Part shown: in pieces, positions 24,407 through 34,346 of the stretch
How positions within the stretch are numbered: the first letter of the stretch is position 1
How the letters are laid out: each line of letters opens with the position of its first letter
Assembly: GCA_021798835.1 (NCBI GenBank)
Contig: JAJZBQ010000007.1
Coordinates: forward strand, 1 to 64,000
DNA: 64,000 bases
Source: Pseudomonadota bacterium
GTDB lineage: Bacteria; Pseudomonadota; Gammaproteobacteria; Burkholderiales; Ferrovaceae
Direction of reading: 5' to 3'
Translations under genes and position numbers: made by a program
The notes under the pieces: generated by a model
The model's input: the letters and a program-made list of their open reading frames with translations, nothing else
Told to the model about the DNA's origin: nothing
The model's database searches: none

Positions 24407-27400
24407 CCCATCCCTCTTTTGTGCACCTGCGGTTACACAGCGAATTCTCGATCCACGACAGCGTGGTACGTATCGAATCGGCCATCGAACAAGCACGTCA
24501 GTACAACCAAGTGGCACTGGCACTCACCGATACGCACAATCTTTTCGGCTGGGTCCGATTTTATATTCATGCCCGCAAAGCGGGGATTAAACCCCTGTGT
24601 GGAGCCGATATCCAATTGGCCCCCGACGATCAGCATCCACACACCTCGCGAATTCTGGTCCTGGCCAGTAACCAGCAAGGCTACCATACCCTATGTCGGA
24701 TTCTCAGCGATATTTGGTGTGACCATCAAAATCAGGGTGTCGCCAGCCTGCCTCGCACCTTGCTCCTAAAAGAAAAAAGTGGCTTGCTGGTTCTCTCTGG
24801 TGGCCTATATGGAGACATTGGGCAGGCCATCATGGCCCAGCAACCGGAACAGGCCCGTCAACGTGCACGCGACTGGAAAACCGAATTCGGCGATAATTTT
24901 TATCTGGAAATTCAGCGTACCGGCCAACCCAGTAACGATCGTTGGGTTGAAGAAACCATTCGTTTGGCCCAGGAACTGGATATTCCCATCGTGGCGACTC
25001 ACCCCATCCAGTTCATGCATGCCGATGACTTCAAAGCCCATGAAGCGCGCGTATGTATTGCCTCAGGAACCCTCCTGGCCGATCCCAAGCGCCCACGTCT
25101 GTTCAACTCCGATCAGTACTTCAAAAGCACAGAAGAGATGGTGGAGCGCTTTCAGGACATTCCGGAAGCACTGGCCAACAGCGTTGCCATTGCCCAGCGT
25201 TGTACCGTCGAGATGACGTTGGGAAAACCCAGACTTCCTGACTTCCCCACCCCCCCCGGCATCACCTTGGATGACTTCCTGCATCGCGAAGCCCAAGCAG
25301 GGTTGACAAACCGTCTGGAAGAACTATATCCCGATCCCGTCTTGCGCCAACGTGAAAGGGAAACCTACGTAGAACGACTCGATTTTGAATGGAAAACCAT
25401 CGTCCAGATGGGATTTTCGGGATATTTCCTGATTGTGGCCGACTTTATCAACTGGGCCAAATCTCATGGGGTCCCCGTGGGGCCGGGTCGTGGCTCGGGA
25501 GCCGGCTCCCTGGTAGCCTACTCGTTGGGAATCACCGATCTCGATCCCCTGCGTTATGACCTGCTGTTCGAGCGCTTCCTGAATCCCGAACGGGTATCCA
25601 TGCCCGATTTCGATATCGATTTCTGTCAGGATGGTCGCGATCGCGTCATCGAGTATGTCCGCCAACGCTATGGCCGGGATGCCGTCGCACAAATTGCCAC
25701 CTTTGGCACCATGGCCGCCAAGGCGGTAATACGCGATGTGGGCCGCGTCCTGGATTTGCCCTACAACTTTGTCGATCAGTTGGCCAAATTGGTCCCTTTT
25801 GAACTCGGAATGACCCTGTCTCGCGCACGGGAACAGGAACCCCAGATCAACCAACGCGCCGCAGCCGAAGAGGAGGTCGCCGAACTGCTCTCCCTGGCGG
25901 AAAGTCTGGAAGGATTGACGCGCAACGTCGGTATGCATGCCGGAGGAGTCCTGATCGCCCCTGGAAAATTGACCGACTTCACCCCCCTCTACCGTCAGGA
26001 CGGTGCAGACGCTATTGTCAGTCAGTACGACAAGGATGATGTGGAAAAAGTCGGACTGGTCAAATTCGACTTTCTTGGTCTGCGTACTCTGACCATACTG
26101 GACTGGGCACAGCGACATATTCGCGCGAGGGGCGATGCCCCTTCCCAACAATTCCAGTTATCGGCAATCCCGTTGAATGATCCGGCCACCTACCAGTTGT
26201 TCGGTTCAGGCAACACCACCGCCGTATTCCAGCAGGAATCACGTACGGCAAAGGACATGGAGAAACGACTCAAACCCGATACCTTTGAAGACATCATTGC
26301 CCTGATGGCGCTCAACCGCCCAGGCCCCCTGCAATCCGGCATGGTGGACGATTTCATCGAACGAAAACAGGGACGTGCTCCGGTCGACTTCTTTCACCAG
26401 GCCCTGGAACCCGTGCTGAAACCCACCTATGGGGTCATCGTCTATCAGGAACAGGTGATGCAGATCGCCCAGGTTCTGGCTGGTTATACCCTGGGAACCG
26501 CCGACCTACTGCGCCGCGCCATGGGAAAAAAAGACGCCACAGAAATGGCACGCCAGCGAACACGCTTCATCGATGGTGCCACGAGCCGCGGCATTGCCGT
26601 CAAACTCGCCACCCAACTGTTCGACCTGATGGAGAAATTTGCGGAATACGGCTTCAACAAATCACATTCGGCTGCCTATGCCCTGATCTCCTATCAAACC
26701 GCATGGCTCAAGGCTCACTATCCCGCTGAGTTCATGGCTGCCACACTCTCCGGCGATCTTGACGACACCGACAAGGTCGCCCTGTTTGTCGCAGATGCCC
26801 GACAAAATCAACTCACCATCCTCCCTCCCGACATCAACCAGTCGGATTACCGTTTCCTGCCCACAGGTCCATCAACCATTCGCTATGGATTGGGATCCAT
26901 CAAGGGGACAGGAGAAAGTGCCGCACTGGAAATCGTTCGACAACGCAATACCGGTCCCTACCTCAATCTGTACGATTTTTGCCTGCGGACTGACAAGCGC
27001 ATCGTCAACCGACGTGTCATCGAAGCCTTGATCAAGTCTGGGGCTTTTGACGCCCTGCACGGCAAGGCGCAACGCGCCAGCCTTTTGCACACCACTGAGG
27101 AAGCATTGAATCATGCAGAAAAGTCCCAACGTCATGTATTGCAGCAGGGCCTGTTCGATATCGACAATACCGAGTTATCCTCATCCCTTCCACTGAAATT
27201 CGTCCCTGAGTGGGCTGATGGCGAGCGTCTGGCTCATGAAAAATCCGTCCTCGGCTACTACTTCAGCGAACATCCCTTCACCCATCAACGCGCGCAGTTG
27301 AGCCACATGGGACTGACAGATCTGGGACAACTGACCCCTGGTCCCGTCATAGTCCGGATCGCAGGGATCATCGCTCAAACCCGCGTACAACAGACACGCC

Positions 27401-27840
27401 GCGGACGCATGGGAATCCTCCTCCTCGATGATGGAACAAACCGGACCGAGGTCAGTGTTTTCAGTGAATTATTTGATCAGGTACGTCATTTGCTGAAGGA
27501 AGATCGTCTGGTGATCGTGGAAGGAAAAGCCAGTCTGGATCACTATACCCAGGGAGTGCGCGTCAATGCAGAGCAGGTGATGAACCTTTCTCAAGCCAGA
27601 ATCGAGTTTGCACGCTGTCTGCACCTGACAGTACCCTCCCGGCTGAGCCAACCTCTGCTGGATCGACTCAATCAATATCTGACCGGCCGCCCCCCCGGCA
27701 CCTTGCCATTCACCCTGCGCTACCAACGCACAGATTGCGAAATTACTCTCGAATTCCCTCCGGTGAACCTCGACGAAACATTTCTGGAAAGTTTAGTGGA
27801 AATACTGGGCGTGCATGCCGTATCCTTATCTCCCGATTGA
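24403..27840 (+). CDS. dnaE: DNA polymerase III alpha subunit
   Basis: A 1,145-residue replicative polymerase. An N-terminal PHP domain starts VHLRLHSEFSIHDSVV. The palm contains GPGRGSGAGSLVAY (about 362-375) and the catalytic PDFDIDFCQDGRD (about 401-413). A helix-hairpin-helix and tau-binding region and an OB fold (RIAGIIAQTRVQQTRRGRMG, near 985-1005) follow. Length matches E. coli DnaE. It ends convergently, 6 bp from the recQ stop. Confidence 0.96.
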   Translation: MTHPSFVHLRLHSEFSIHDSVVRIESAIEQARQYNQVALALTDTHNLFGWVRFYIHARKAGIKPLCGADIQLAPDDQHPHTSRILVLASNQQGYHTLCRILSDIWCDHQNQGVASLPRTLLLKEKSGLLVLSGGLYGDIGQAIMAQQPEQARQRARDWKTEFGDNFYLEIQRTGQPSNDRWVEETIRLAQELDIPIVATHPIQFMHADDFKAHEARVCIASGTLLADPKRPRLFNSDQYFKSTEEMVERFQDIPEALANSVAIAQRCTVEMTLGKPRLPDFPTPPGITLDDFLHREAQAGLTNRLEELYPDPVLRQRERETYVERLDFEWKTIVQMGFSGYFLIVADFINWAKSHGVPVGPGRGSGAGSLVAYSLGITDLDPLRYDLLFERFLNPERVSMPDFDIDFCQDGRDRVIEYVRQRYGRDAVAQIATFGTMAAKAVIRDVGRVLDLPYNFVDQLAKLVPFELGMTLSRAREQEPQINQRAAAEEEVAELLSLAESLEGLTRNVGMHAGGVLIAPGKLTDFTPLYRQDGADAIVSQYDKDDVEKVGLVKFDFLGLRTLTILDWAQRHIRARGDAPSQQFQLSAIPLNDPATYQLFGSGNTTAVFQQESRTAKDMEKRLKPDTFEDIIALMALNRPGPLQSGMVDDFIERKQGRAPVDFFHQALEPVLKPTYGVIVYQEQVMQIAQVLAGYTLGTADLLRRAMGKKDATEMARQRTRFIDGATSRGIAVKLATQLFDLMEKFAEYGFNKSHSAAYALISYQTAWLKAHYPAEFMAATLSGDLDDTDKVALFVADARQNQLTILPPDINQSDYRFLPTGPSTIRYGLGSIKGTGESAALEIVRQRNTGPYLNLYDFCLRTDKRIVNRRVIEALIKSGAFDALHGKAQRASLLHTTEEALNHAEKSQRHVLQQGLFDIDNTELSSSLPLKFVPEWADGERLAHEKSVLGYYFSEHPFTHQRAQLSHMGLTDLGQLTPGPVIVRIAGIIAQTRVQQTRRGRMGILLLDDGTNRTEVSVFSELFDQVRHLLKEDRLVIVEGKASLDHYTQGVRVNAEQVMNLSQARIEFARCLHLTVPSRLSQPLLDRLNQYLTGRPPGTLPFTLRYQRTDCEITLEFPPVNLDETFLESLVEILGVHAVSLSPD

Positions 27841-27846
27841 TCTTTC

Positions 27847-29112
27847 TCAGCGTCGCCGACTGGGTGACATAATCCATGACCGACAAGGGCTCTGTCTCCG
27901 CGCCTCTCCGGTCCAGGAGCGGTAATGTTTATCACAGCAATCACAGGCCCCACAAAAGTCCGGTGCTGTTTCCCCAAAATAGGCCAGTAGTACCTGACGG
28001 CGACAGCGTTCAGTCTCCGCATAGCCACGCAATGCCCTCCATCGCTCTCGCAAATCCTTTTCCTGTGTCTGCCTGTCAACAGGAAAGCACAAATCTCGAA
28101 AGTCATACAGCAACAAGGCCTCTGCTATTTTTCCATCACGTCCAGCGCGCCCAGTTTCCTGGTAATACCCTTCCATAGTTCTGGGGACTGCCCAGTGAAC
28201 CACATAACGAATGTCGGGTTTATCGACTCCCATGCCAAAGGCCAGTGTGGCTACCATGATTGGTCGCACCGATTCCAGAAAATATTGCTGGTGGCGTAAC
28301 CGTGTCGCCGCATCCATCCCGGCATGATAGGGAAGACATGGCCAACCCTCATCGGTCAAGCGCTGAGCCAACACATCCACCAACCGTCGCGAAGGGCAAT
28401 AGATAATCCCTGACGTGCTCGGCCCATGACGATGAAGAAAATGCATCAACTGCCCCAATGGTCGCTTCTTGTTGTTCACGGCATAACGCAGGTTGGGACG
28501 GTCAAAACTGCCTACAAACTGACGTGCATTCAGCATCCCCAGGGAACTCAGAATATCAATGCGCGCATCCGGATCCGCGCTGGCTGTCAGCGCCATACGT
28601 GGCACCCCCGGAAAACGTTGCCCAAGTATTCCCAACTGGCGATACTCTGGGCGGAAATCATGCCCCCACTCGACAATACAATGTGCTTCGTCGATGGCAA
28701 ACAAAGCCAGATTTCCCTGTTGATGCTGACACTCAAGAAGCGCAAGAAAATCAGGACTAACGAGACGCTCGGGAGCCACATACACCAATTTGAGGCGCCC
28801 CGCCTGCAACTCCCGAACCACCCGTTGGCGCTCCCCGATGGTCAGACTGGCATTCAGAAATGCCGCCGCCACCCCTCGATGCCGCAATGCCGCTACCTGA
28901 TCCTGCATCAAGGCAATCAGTGGAGAAACCACCACGCCCATGCCTCGCCGCAATAATATCGGGATCTGGAAACACAGAGACTTTCCTCCACCAGTCGGCA
29001 TGAGCACCAGTGCATCCCCACCACGACTCACATGCTCGATCACCGCAGCCTGAAACCCACGAAACTCCGGATAGCCAAAGAGTTGATGCAAAACTGTGAG
29101 AGCCGTATTCAT
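27847..29112 (-). CDS. recQ: RecQ-type DNA helicase, short form
   Basis: A 421-residue SF2 helicase. The ATPase motifs are present: LMPTGGGKSLCFQIP (motif I), FAIDEAHCIVEWGHDFRPEY (motif II and aromatic loop), ALTASAD (III) and the QxxGRAGR box as YYQETGRAGRDG. The four zinc cysteines remain (CRRQVLLAYF...CGACDCC), but the winged-helix RQC part and the HRDC domain are missing; full-length RecQ has about 600 residues. The chosen ATG fits the conserved start; an upstream TTG is less likely. The tail after the zinc site is not family-like. Confidence 0.82.
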   Translation of the reverse strand: MNTALTVLHQLFGYPEFRGFQAAVIEHVSRGGDALVLMPTGGGKSLCFQIPILLRRGMGVVVSPLIALMQDQVAALRHRGVAAAFLNASLTIGERQRVVRELQAGRLKLVYVAPERLVSPDFLALLECQHQQGNLALFAIDEAHCIVEWGHDFRPEYRQLGILGQRFPGVPRMALTASADPDARIDILSSLGMLNARQFVGSFDRPNLRYAVNNKKRPLGQLMHFLHRHGPSTSGIIYCPSRRLVDVLAQRLTDEGWPCLPYHAGMDAATRLRHQQYFLESVRPIMVATLAFGMGVDKPDIRYVVHWAVPRTMEGYYQETGRAGRDGKIAEALLLYDFRDLCFPVDRQTQEKDLRERWRALRGYAETERCRRQVLLAYFGETAPDFCGACDCCDKHYRSWTGEARRQSPCRSWIMSPSRRR

Positions 29113-29212
29113 GCCACCAGTATGCCCACCAATATTCCCCAATACGTATCGAGAACAAAGACGATGTACCGTTTATAATCCTTCTTTTCGCTTCCTCCAA
29201 TGGAGTCATGAA

Positions 29213-29785
29213 ATGGCACAAACCCCTTCCAGCATGCTAGCCTTGGGAACTCGGGCACCAGAATTTTCACTACCGGACACCACTGGCCAACACTGGTCTT
29301 TGTACCCGGAAGCCACTGATCGTCCCGTATTGGTGATGTTTCTGTGCAATCATTGCCCCTATGTCATCCACATCCGCAACGCTCTGGCGGCCTTGACCCG
29401 TGAATTTCAGGAAAAGGGCATTGTCATCGTCGGCATCAACGCCAACGATGCCGTCCACTATCCTGCCGACAGTCCGGAAAAAATGGTCGAAGAAAAGGCA
29501 CTGGCCGGCTATGTCTTCCCTTACCTCTTTGACGAAACACAACAGGTCGCCCTGGCCTATCAGGCTGCCTGTACCCCCGACTTTTTTCTGTTCGACCGCG
29601 AACATCATCTGGTCTACCGCGGTCAGTTTGACGATAGCCGGCCCAAAAACGGTCAACCCGTCACTGGTGCTGATCTGCGCGCTGCGCTGGAAGCCGTTGT
29701 CAACGACCAACCACAAACGCAAGAACAGATCCCCAGTTTGGGCTGCAACATCAAATGGAAAGCCGGCAACGAACCCCGATACTAA
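29213..29785 (+). CDS. Thioredoxin-fold AhpC/TSA-like protein (CNHCPYV type)
   Basis: A 190-residue cytosolic thioredoxin-fold protein. APEFSLPDTTGQHWSL leads into VMFLCNHCPYVIHIRNAL, whose CxxC-like CNHC (about 45-48) is the signature of a peroxiredoxin-like family of unknown substrate. CTPDFFLFD is the cis-Pro region, and YRGQFDDSRP follows as in the family. The ATG follows AATGGAGTCATGAA, which acts as ribosome binding site. It stands alone, divergent from recQ and tail to tail with the next gene. Confidence 0.85.
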   Translation: MAQTPSSMLALGTRAPEFSLPDTTGQHWSLYPEATDRPVLVMFLCNHCPYVIHIRNALAALTREFQEKGIVIVGINANDAVHYPADSPEKMVEEKALAGYVFPYLFDETQQVALAYQAACTPDFFLFDREHHLVYRGQFDDSRPKNGQPVTGADLRAALEAVVNDQPQTQEQIPSLGCNIKWKAGNEPRY

Positions 29786-31659
29786 CCCGGGCAACTTACC
29801 ACATAGAATCGGCGTGTCATGACACGCCGTGTCACCCGGCCTTCCACCTGATCATAGAAAAAAGGAACCGGAGCATCCCAGATGGTTTGGGACATACCCG
29901 AAACCGGATGCAGCAATACCAATGCTCCGAGTTGTGGATTGGCACGACATACCGCCTGTATCCGGTCTTTTCCAGGAGGGGTCGATGCCCCCGGAGCGGG
30001 CGCACAATAAGTTCCGGGAAAAAATTCGGCGGTGTCCAACTGCTGAAACTCTTCGTATAAGTGCTGATAATGAAGTGCCGTTTCCCGCGAGAACAGACTT
30101 CCGGTACCTTGAGAGCAGGAGAAATAATTGGCTCGCCGCAGCATGATCCAGGGAGCATTCAGATCGCCTTCCCAGTAAATTGAGCGATGCTGCGGCAATA
30201 ATGCAGTCAACTCGCCGGGCGCTGCAGTCACCCCATCCATGTAACGAACCCAATCACTGCGCTGATCCCAAAAGTAAAGACCAAAAACCAGTAACACAGG
30301 GACCGGCCATAACACCATGGGCAACAGAGGCTTTTTCCACCCCCAAATGACCCAGAACAGCGTGGCACAAATCAAGATACACTGCGGTAGAACTCCATTC
30401 AACCAGTATTGGGTCGTGGATTCGTTATGCTGCAACACCTGCATAAAAACCCACGCTGTCCTGATGAATACTCCCGCCAGAAATACTTCACAGGCCACCA
30501 CTATTCCTCTGCCCACACGGGATGTACGCTGCTCCCAGTATTCGAGCAACATGGCTACCCCACCCATCGGTAATGCCAACAAATACAAACCAGCATGCCA
30601 TTCCGCCAAAACCCCCACCAGCAGTGCGGCGGTCCACCAGTAAAGAGCATGGGACCGCCACGTGGTGCGATGCCACAACACCAGGTAACGCGGCACCACG
30701 CTCATATGAACCATGACTCCAGATATCCATATGGCACGCCACAGTTGTGCATCGATAACCAGCACATTGCGCAACAAATCACCGCCCAATGCACTGATCA
30801 CAATACCCCCCACCCCGACCAGCAAAGCCATGCCCACCCAGTGCCGCATTCGGTCAACCTGAAACTGCAGAACCCAGCCTCCCTGTAATAGGGTGTACAA
30901 CACCAGGGGCCATTCCCCACTCCCCCACAACCCGATGAATCCATACGATGTCCTTCTTCGCACGATGTCCCACCACACCGGATCAAAGGTCTGTCCCAGA
31001 CGCACAAATGGCTGAACTCCGGCCATGACCAACCCAACACCCCCCATACACACCAGCATCAAACCTATCCAGCCTGACAAACGATGTCCCATCCCCCATA
31101 AAAACCACGATGCCAAACCCGGCAATACCATCAGGGGATGCACTATCAATCCCCCCACCAGGAAAACCAGGGAACGCCACCGATGACCACGCCATAAATC
31201 CCCCATCGCCCACAGGGTCATCGCCTCGGCAAATATCCGTGGGGTCAGGATGGGCTCTGCATAGTGATACACCATGCCTGAGGGTCCGGAAAACAGAATA
31301 ACTCCCACCAGAGCCAGAAAAATATTTCTTCCCTTTACCAAACCCGATGCCAGGTATAAGGCTCCGCCCAACCAGAGCCCCTGTCCGATCAGGGTCAATG
31401 TCAGGTTCGCTGATTCAAGCCCCAGTCCGGCAATCAGTGGACCATAGAGACGGGAAAATAGCGTAAATTGATCCTGCGATCCATAGGCAAAAAACAAGTC
31501 ATCTGCATAGCGCGACGGCATCAGAAAATGCAGCGCCTGAACCGTATAATATTGAGCGTCCCACAAAATCCCGAGATAGGGATGCGTGGCCAACCACAAC
31601 AACATGATGCCTGCGCCCGTGACCCACCACCGTCCCCTGCCATGCCAGACGCGACTCAT
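29782..31659 (-). CDS. Large polytopic membrane protein, possibly GT-C-like
   Basis: A 625-residue protein with about twelve hydrophobic segments, then a soluble C-terminal part (about 480-625). Acidic residues in the first outer loop (GILWDAQYYTVQ, then YADDLFFAYGSQDQF) resemble the placement of catalytic acids in GT-C glycosyltransferases, but no family is recognised. The C-terminal part contains SIYWEGDLNAPW and several Cys. The start overlaps the preceding flavoprotein stop by 4 nt, so it belongs to the Tad-linked glycan unit as last gene. Confidence 0.55.
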   Translation of the reverse strand: MSRVWHGRGRWWVTGAGIMLLWLATHPYLGILWDAQYYTVQALHFLMPSRYADDLFFAYGSQDQFTLFSRLYGPLIAGLGLESANLTLTLIGQGLWLGGALYLASGLVKGRNIFLALVGVILFSGPSGMVYHYAEPILTPRIFAEAMTLWAMGDLWRGHRWRSLVFLVGGLIVHPLMVLPGLASWFLWGMGHRLSGWIGLMLVCMGGVGLVMAGVQPFVRLGQTFDPVWWDIVRRRTSYGFIGLWGSGEWPLVLYTLLQGGWVLQFQVDRMRHWVGMALLVGVGGIVISALGGDLLRNVLVIDAQLWRAIWISGVMVHMSVVPRYLVLWHRTTWRSHALYWWTAALLVGVLAEWHAGLYLLALPMGGVAMLLEYWEQRTSRVGRGIVVACEVFLAGVFIRTAWVFMQVLQHNESTTQYWLNGVLPQCILICATLFWVIWGWKKPLLPMVLWPVPVLLVFGLYFWDQRSDWVRYMDGVTAAPGELTALLPQHRSIYWEGDLNAPWIMLRRANYFSCSQGTGSLFSRETALHYQHLYEEFQQLDTAEFFPGTYCAPAPGASTPPGKDRIQAVCRANPQLGALVLLHPVSGMSQTIWDAPVPFFYDQVEGRVTRRVMTRRFYVVSCPG

Positions 31660-33158
31660 GTTTCTGGCACTCTCCGACGCGGGACCCCCCTCTCCCCGGT
31701 CCGTTGCCCTCCCCCCGCCTCTTCATGGTATTCGGCATCCTGATTGACCAACCAGACATCCTCACGACGCTCTCCCGCCAGAATATTTTGCACGGTCAGC
31801 ATGGCAGTCTTCATGGCATGATCCTGGTTGTTATATTTATGCATACCATTGCGCCCTACCAGATGAAGCGTCGGATAGGTCGCTTCCAACCAGCGACGAA
31901 TCAGTTCGACACGACTTTCATAACCTTCATCATAAACGGGATAAGCCTTAGGCTGGCGTACCACTACCCCCTCGCGAATATCCACGGCACTGGCCAACCC
32001 GAGCGCCACCAGTTCATTGCGAGCCATTGCGACCAGGTCCTCATCCGCAGCATTCCACAAACCATCCCCCTCGAAACAGAAATACTCCATGCCATAACAG
32101 TTCAAATTCGGATCTGGCACCATCTCCGGCGACCAGGATTTGAAGTTTTGAATACGACCAACCTTAACCCCGGGTTCATGAATGTAAATCCAGTTGTCGT
32201 CGAAGCGATCCCGTTCCTTGACAATCAGTGCCACCACCAAAAAATCACGGTAACGCAAAGCCGCGGCGGCCTGCAAAACCGCAACAGGCGGCTCAGGACT
32301 GAGGATGGTCACCAGCGTTTGCAATGGCATGGAACTAATGACATTTTCTGCATAAACCTGAATAGCCCCTCCGGTATCTGCACAACTCGTCACGCACCAC
32401 TCTCTCTGAAGCGTATCCCAAAATAGCGCAGTCACACGTTGGCCCAGCATGACATGACCTCCCCACTGCTCCACCTTGGCTGCGGCAGCTTGCCAAAGCA
32501 TCCCCGGCCCACGACGCGGATAATGGAACTCATGAACCAGGGTCTTGATGGTCTGATGCGCGTTCTTCTGCCCCCGTTGCGGCCATAACGCGTGCCAGAC
32601 TGCCGTAAATAACGACAATCCTCGAATTCGTTGAGCAGCCCAATCTGCAGATATCTCAGTGCATTTCATACCCCACACCTTCTCCGTGTAGGTCTTAAAA
32701 AAAATCTCGAATAGACGGCGACCAAAATGGCGGGTTACCCACGCTTCAAAATTCTGCGGTTTCCCCGAGAAAAAATCAAGTTTTGCCACCAGATAGGAAC
32801 CGACACAATACAAGGCTTCCCGAAGACCCAACTTGTGCAAGGCATCCCCTGCACGCAGCGGATAATCGAATAACTTTCCCCGATAGAAAATCCTCGACTT
32901 GCGCGGTCTCAATAAAAAATCTTCGCCCAGCAATTCACGCCATAAAGCCTCCACCTCCGGAGCCTTGGAAAAAAATCGGTGTCCCCCGATGTCAAAGCCA
33001 AATCCCTGGTAGTCCACCGTGCGCGATATTCCCCCCACGTAACGAGGGTCCTGCTCCAGAACTCTGACCGAAACATGTTGACGCGAGAGCAAATAGGCGG
33101 CTGTCAGCCCAGCCGGACCCGCACCAATGCACAACACTGCACAACGATCACCGCTCAT
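31656..33158 (-). CDS. FAD-dependent oxidoreductase, UDP-galactopyranose mutase-like
   Basis: A 500-residue flavoprotein with an N-terminal dinucleotide-binding motif CIGAGPAGLTAAYLLS (about 10-25). GGISRTVDYQGFGFDIGGHRF and FEIFFKTYTEKVWGM follow, and the C-terminal LHLVGRNGMHKYNNQDHAM is close to the flavin-contacting end of UDP-galactopyranose mutase-like enzymes. Likely substrates are sugar nucleotides or polyprenyl-linked intermediates (inference). Four-base overlaps join it to the GT87-like gene upstream and the membrane protein downstream. Confidence 0.75.
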   Translation of the reverse strand: MSGDRCAVLCIGAGPAGLTAAYLLSRQHVSVRVLEQDPRYVGGISRTVDYQGFGFDIGGHRFFSKAPEVEALWRELLGEDFLLRPRKSRIFYRGKLFDYPLRAGDALHKLGLREALYCVGSYLVAKLDFFSGKPQNFEAWVTRHFGRRLFEIFFKTYTEKVWGMKCTEISADWAAQRIRGLSLFTAVWHALWPQRGQKNAHQTIKTLVHEFHYPRRGPGMLWQAAAAKVEQWGGHVMLGQRVTALFWDTLQREWCVTSCADTGGAIQVYAENVISSMPLQTLVTILSPEPPVAVLQAAAALRYRDFLVVALIVKERDRFDDNWIYIHEPGVKVGRIQNFKSWSPEMVPDPNLNCYGMEYFCFEGDGLWNAADEDLVAMARNELVALGLASAVDIREGVVVRQPKAYPVYDEGYESRVELIRRWLEATYPTLHLVGRNGMHKYNNQDHAMKTAMLTVQNILAGERREDVWLVNQDAEYHEEAGGGQRTGERGVPRRRVPET

Positions 33159-34321
33159 ATTGCCCGTTTCCCCGTTCTAAACCACAACAGCATCAATTGA
33201 CCCCATAATACCCAGGGAGTCCAGTGAAAACCAATCAGCCCAGCCCACCAGCCATCCAGTGCAGGGACCAACCACATCATCAGCCACCATCCCTGTTGGA
33301 CGGGGCTCCAATCTGCCGACCACTTTTCCTGAATGATCACCAGTGCCCATACCAGCCAGAGCAGGTCGTAGTCCATCAGATACGGGCTGACCATCAAACT
33401 AACCAGGGTCGTGGCCACCCATCTCACCGAAACATCGGTACTCCGTCGCCACAACATCCCCAACGCCACCACAGCCGCACCAGCAGAAATCCCGTGGATA
33501 ACGTACGCCTGCGATACAGAGCATCCCCACAAGCGCATTTGCGCGAAAACCGTGGGCATATGTAACCAATATTGGCTCCCCATCCCATCCTGTTCCAGAT
33601 AAAGACGGGCAAGACGAAAACTGTGCCACCACCCCTCCAGCACGCCGACCCCCAGCACCATCACGGCAATCCCATTGGTCAGAACCAGCGTCAACCCTGC
33701 CAGCAATATCCCCCAACCATTGCGCGTCATCAGCAACACCAGACCCGGCACGATCAGCAACTGTGGCTTGATAAACAATAAACCCACCCCCACCCCAGCC
33801 CATGGAGATCGACGAATTCCCATGCGCAACACAAAACCAGCCAGCGCTGCCGTGAGGAATCCATTTTGTCCGTGCAGCAAATTGAGCCATACGGCACCAA
33901 AACCTGCCAGCATCCACCCTGCAGACGACGAACGCGCAGCCCATCGTCGCCACTCCGCCATGAAAAGCAGCAGAGTCGGTCCTTCCCAGGCCAGATAGGC
34001 GGGAAAGTAATGGGAAAACAACGCCAACGGATAAACCAGAAGATAGAAGACCGGCGGATAGAACCAGCCAAAGTTTCCTTTGACCGTGGGGACGATGGCC
34101 GCCAATGTGGCATGGAGGATCGGTTCCTGGTATGCCAAACTCGCCTTTCCCTGTGCGGCCAACCAGGCTGCCGTCCAGAATACTGACAAATCGGAAACAA
34201 TGACAGGGCCCCCCTTATGCCCCCACACAGTAAACCACAGGTAGCACAGGGAAAGCACCACAAACACTCCGAACGAAGCCGCTCCCAGTCGCGCTACCCG
34301 TACTGGCGTCAAATAAGGCAT
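33155..34321 (-). CDS. GT87-like (DUF2029) membrane glycosyltransferase, second copy
   Basis: A 388-residue protein with about ten membrane helices. VSDLSVFWTAAWLAAQG near the start carries the Asp of GT87-like enzymes. FGWFYPPVFYLLVYPLA, LLHGQNGFLTAAL and FIKPQLLIVP are the conserved stretches; MVSPYLMDYDLLWL closes the core. Such enzymes move mannose or other sugars from a polyprenyl carrier at the outer face of the inner membrane. It is a paralogue of the next upstream gene. The ATG has a weak ribosome binding site; a TTG 6 nt earlier is possible. Confidence 0.75.
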   Translation of the reverse strand: MPYLTPVRVARLGAASFGVFVVLSLCYLWFTVWGHKGGPVIVSDLSVFWTAAWLAAQGKASLAYQEPILHATLAAIVPTVKGNFGWFYPPVFYLLVYPLALFSHYFPAYLAWEGPTLLLFMAEWRRWAARSSSAGWMLAGFGAVWLNLLHGQNGFLTAALAGFVLRMGIRRSPWAGVGVGLLFIKPQLLIVPGLVLLMTRNGWGILLAGLTLVLTNGIAVMVLGVGVLEGWWHSFRLARLYLEQDGMGSQYWLHMPTVFAQMRLWGCSVSQAYVIHGISAGAAVVALGMLWRRSTDVSVRWVATTLVSLMVSPYLMDYDLLWLVWALVIIQEKWSADWSPVQQGWWLMMWLVPALDGWWAGLIGFHWTPWVLWGQLMLLWFRTGKRAI

Positions 34322-34346
34322 AACCAACTGACATTAACCAGCAATA

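Noticed and set aside
29810..29829. Perfect palindrome as an intrinsic terminator
   Set aside because: No T-run on either side; kept as an observation only.
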